Part shown: piece after piece, positions 62,847-64,000 of the stretch
How positions within the stretch are numbered: the stretch's first letter is position 1
How the letters are laid out: every line of letters begins with the position of its first letter
Origin: Muribaculaceae bacterium
Lineage (GTDB): Bacteria; Bacteroidota; Bacteroidia; Bacteroidales; Muribaculaceae
Reading direction: 5' to 3'
Assembly: GCA_017935045.1 (NCBI GenBank)
Contig: JAGBIJ010000050.1
Location: forward strand, 1 to 64,000
Length of the DNA: 64,000 nucleotides
The notes under the pieces: model-generated
Seen by the model: only the letters and a program-made list of their open reading frames with translations
Databases searched by the model: none
Told to the model about the DNA's origin: nothing
Program-made: the position numbers and the translations under genes

Positions 62847-62869
62847 GGCGTGGGCTGCTATGCCACGCC
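62847..62869 (-). terminator. Second terminator-like hairpin
   Basis: GGCGTGG (62847-62853) and CCACGCC (62863-62869) form a perfect 7-bp stem. On the minus strand it is followed by TCTTTTAC. It separates the candidate small RNA from the small membrane protein gene. Confidence 0.5.
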
Positions 62870-62908
62870 TTTATGTGAAGGTGGTCGGATTACCTTTTGC
62901 GAAGTGGT

Positions 62909-62942
62909 GGAATAAAACAGCTCCACGCCTTATGACGTGGAG
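62909..62942 (-). terminator. Terminator of the candidate small RNA
   Basis: CTCCACG (62921-62927) and CGTGGAG (62936-62942) form a perfect 7-bp stem with an 8-nt loop. On the minus strand it is followed by CTGTTTTATT, a reasonable intrinsic terminator. Confidence 0.55.
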
Positions 62943-63054
62943 ACAGTTCTGCCATCTCTTGCGCAGTGTGATAAGTTTCCGACGCTTTTCACATACAAGC
63001 AGAGGACATAACGTCTCTTGTTAATTAAGTATGTCTTTGCCAATCGGAGGATTG
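62909..63054 (-). ncRNA. Candidate small RNA
   Basis: A leftward transcript of about 145 nt is predicted from the TACCTTTG element at 63061-63068 to the hairpin terminator at 62921-62942. No convincing frame lies within it. Its predicted 5' end folds as CAATC-CTCC-GATTG, a small hairpin with a CCUCC loop. No known RNA family was recognised. It could instead be the long leader of the membrane protein gene downstream. Confidence 0.4.
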
Positions 63055-63060
63055 ACGATG

Positions 63061-63068
63061 CAAAGGTA
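63061..63068 (-). promoter_or_regulatory. -7 element of the candidate small RNA
   Basis: TACCTTTG on the minus strand, a perfect -7 element. The -33 region is poor (TGT). A palindrome at 63091-63108 lies just upstream. Confidence 0.5.
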
Positions 63069-63090
63069 CTAATTATTTTTGATATGGACA

Positions 63091-63108
63091 TTATGTTGTA
63101 CAACATAA
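63091..63108. promoter_or_regulatory. Perfect 18-bp palindrome, possible operator
   Basis: TTATGTTGTACAACATAA is fully self-complementary and adjoins the -33 region of the leftward promoter. A regulator-binding site is plausible but unproven. The rest of 63069-63294 holds only small inverted repeats (ATCGTT/AACGAT near 63157; AATATGTT/AACATATT near 63184) and no gene. Confidence 0.4.
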
Positions 63109-63294
63109 ATTCCGCTAAAAGAAGTGCCCCGAAACCTTCTTTTCATTTTAATAAAATCGTTCAAAACGATATCAATTGCCACAATATGTTATTAAACATA
63201 TTTAAGGCGGCTTCCGAAGTGGTGCCCCCCGTATAGCTGCAGATTTTATAAAACGTACTTTCTGGAAGAATAATACGAAGAATCGGCAGGGACT

Positions 63295-64000
63295 TTAGTA
63301 AAGGAAGCCTAACAGCCACACCGGTATTTTGTTGCCGAACCCGGTTTCGATATTATCGGCTATGACATAACTGTTTGGCTTATCGGCTATCTGGGAAAAT
63401 CCCTTTCCTTTGCCTCCGACCTCAAATAGATAGGTATGGTCAAGCAAAAAGTCGCCCTCTTTGGCTGCGTACAGTTTCCCGGCATAACTAAGCATCGAGC
63501 CGACGAAACTTTCTCTTACGGTACCGACTTTGTTCATGATTCCGAGTGCCTGCATGACCGAAGGATTGTCGAACAATATTTTTTCCGGTTTAGAAGCTCG
63601 TTTTGGTTGTGTAGTCGGATCCATGAGAGTACGCAGTATGGCGCCCTCACTCAGCAATGTGAAAAATTTCATCAACTGGTTGCGGGTAACTTCGACATCT
63701 CGTGACAGGCTGGTCATATTCGGGACGAAAGGCACCTGATCGGCAAGCACCACAAGTAGCTTCTTCAGCTTCTGCTGAGTCTCATATTCAATGCTTGCCA
63801 CGGCAGGAATGTCAAGGTCTATAACGGACAATACGAGCCGCTCAACGCGCTGGGCATAAGTGAATTCAGAGCTATCCATAAAGAAAGGATAATAGCCTTT
63901 TTGCAGATATTTTTCAAATTCTCCTATAACCCGTATTGATGAAGTCACTTTTGAAGCCAAAGCACGGTGGTTAGTGAGAATATCAAGCAGACTGAAGGGT
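63295..64000 (-). CDS. AAA family ATPase with DUF4143 domain (partial)
   Basis: The 3' part of a gene running off the right edge; the frame is open to base 64000. The visible ~234 residues cover the end of the AAA_14 region (EFEKYLQKGYYPFF) and the DUF4143 domain. That domain carries VPFVPNMTSLSRDVEVTRNQ (helix-turn-helix-like), KPEKILFDNPSVMQALG, VGTVRESFVGSML and a C-terminal restriction-nuclease-like FLLDHTYLFEVGGKGKGF. These ATPases are common accessory genes in gut Bacteroidetes; their function is unclear. The Walker motifs lie outside the window. Confidence 0.8.
   Translation of the reverse strand, partial: PFSLLDILTNHRALASKVTSSIRVIGEFEKYLQKGYYPFFMDSSEFTYAQRVERLVLSVIDLDIPAVASIEYETQQKLKKLLVVLADQVPFVPNMTSLSRDVEVTRNQLMKFFTLLSEGAILRTLMDPTTQPKRASKPEKILFDNPSVMQALGIMNKVGTVRESFVGSMLSYAGKLYAAKEGDFLLDHTYLFEVGGKGKGFSQIADKPNSYVIADNIETGFGNKIPVWLLGFLY

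Overview
The window looks like chromosomal DNA of a moderately GC-rich member of the Bacteroidales. A Muribaculaceae-type gut commensal fits best, but family level is inference. The support is: many promoters of the Bacteroidetes form (TTTG, 19-20 bp, TAnnTTTG); secreted proteins with type IX secretion (T9SS) tails; a Bacteroidetes-style division and cell-wall (dcw) operon; and mostly weak or absent Shine-Dalgarno sequences. No rRNA genes, CRISPR arrays or intact insertion sequences were seen. Most of the window is ordinary core genome.

Layout from left to right. A compact hairpin-rich element (59-150) precedes a PadR/PspC envelope-stress pair, which is divergent from a U32 RNA hydroxylase-like protein and a carboxynorspermidine synthase-like dehydrogenase (1.8-4.3 kb). 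Two identical tRNA-Glu genes flank rpsT (4.46-4.99 kb). Four leftward genes (5.2-12.9 kb) encode secreted T9SS cargo: a six-repeat protein, two Omp28/thioredoxin-like CxxC proteins and a propeller-like protein. ruvB follows, divergent from rnpA-yidD-tatD and a small secreted protein. At 16.2-19.4 kb lies a type II restriction-modification operon with a C5-cytosine methylase, a D12-class adenine methylase and an HNH nuclease. Then come a mannose-1-phosphate guanylyltransferase, a Na/Pi cotransporter, a NapH-like ferredoxin, thyA-folA, a glycosyltransferase, a DcaP-like porin, pdxB, purD and an RlmL-like methyltransferase.

The dcw operon runs leftward from 48.3 to 32.9 kb: rsmH, ftsL-like, ftsI, murE, mraY, murD, ftsW, murG, murC, ftsQ, ftsA, ftsZ. 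Together these make lipid II precursors and assemble the Z ring and septal synthase. mraZ is missing from its usual place in front of rsmH. Rightward from 50.1 kb are ybeY, mnmG, a perfect 16-bp parS site, apt, uvrC, recO, rnr and a 1019-residue AlbA_2/WYL-like protein with an unrecognised N-terminal half.

The last 2.5 kb is AT-rich and accessory: a hicB antitoxin remnant, a truncated lipoprotein gene, a membrane-anchored J-domain protein with a small membrane partner, a candidate small RNA with its own promoter and terminator, and the 3' part of an AAA/DUF4143 ATPase that runs off the right edge. The best follow-up targets are the HphI-like restriction system, the AlbA_2/WYL protein, the parS site and the candidate small RNA.
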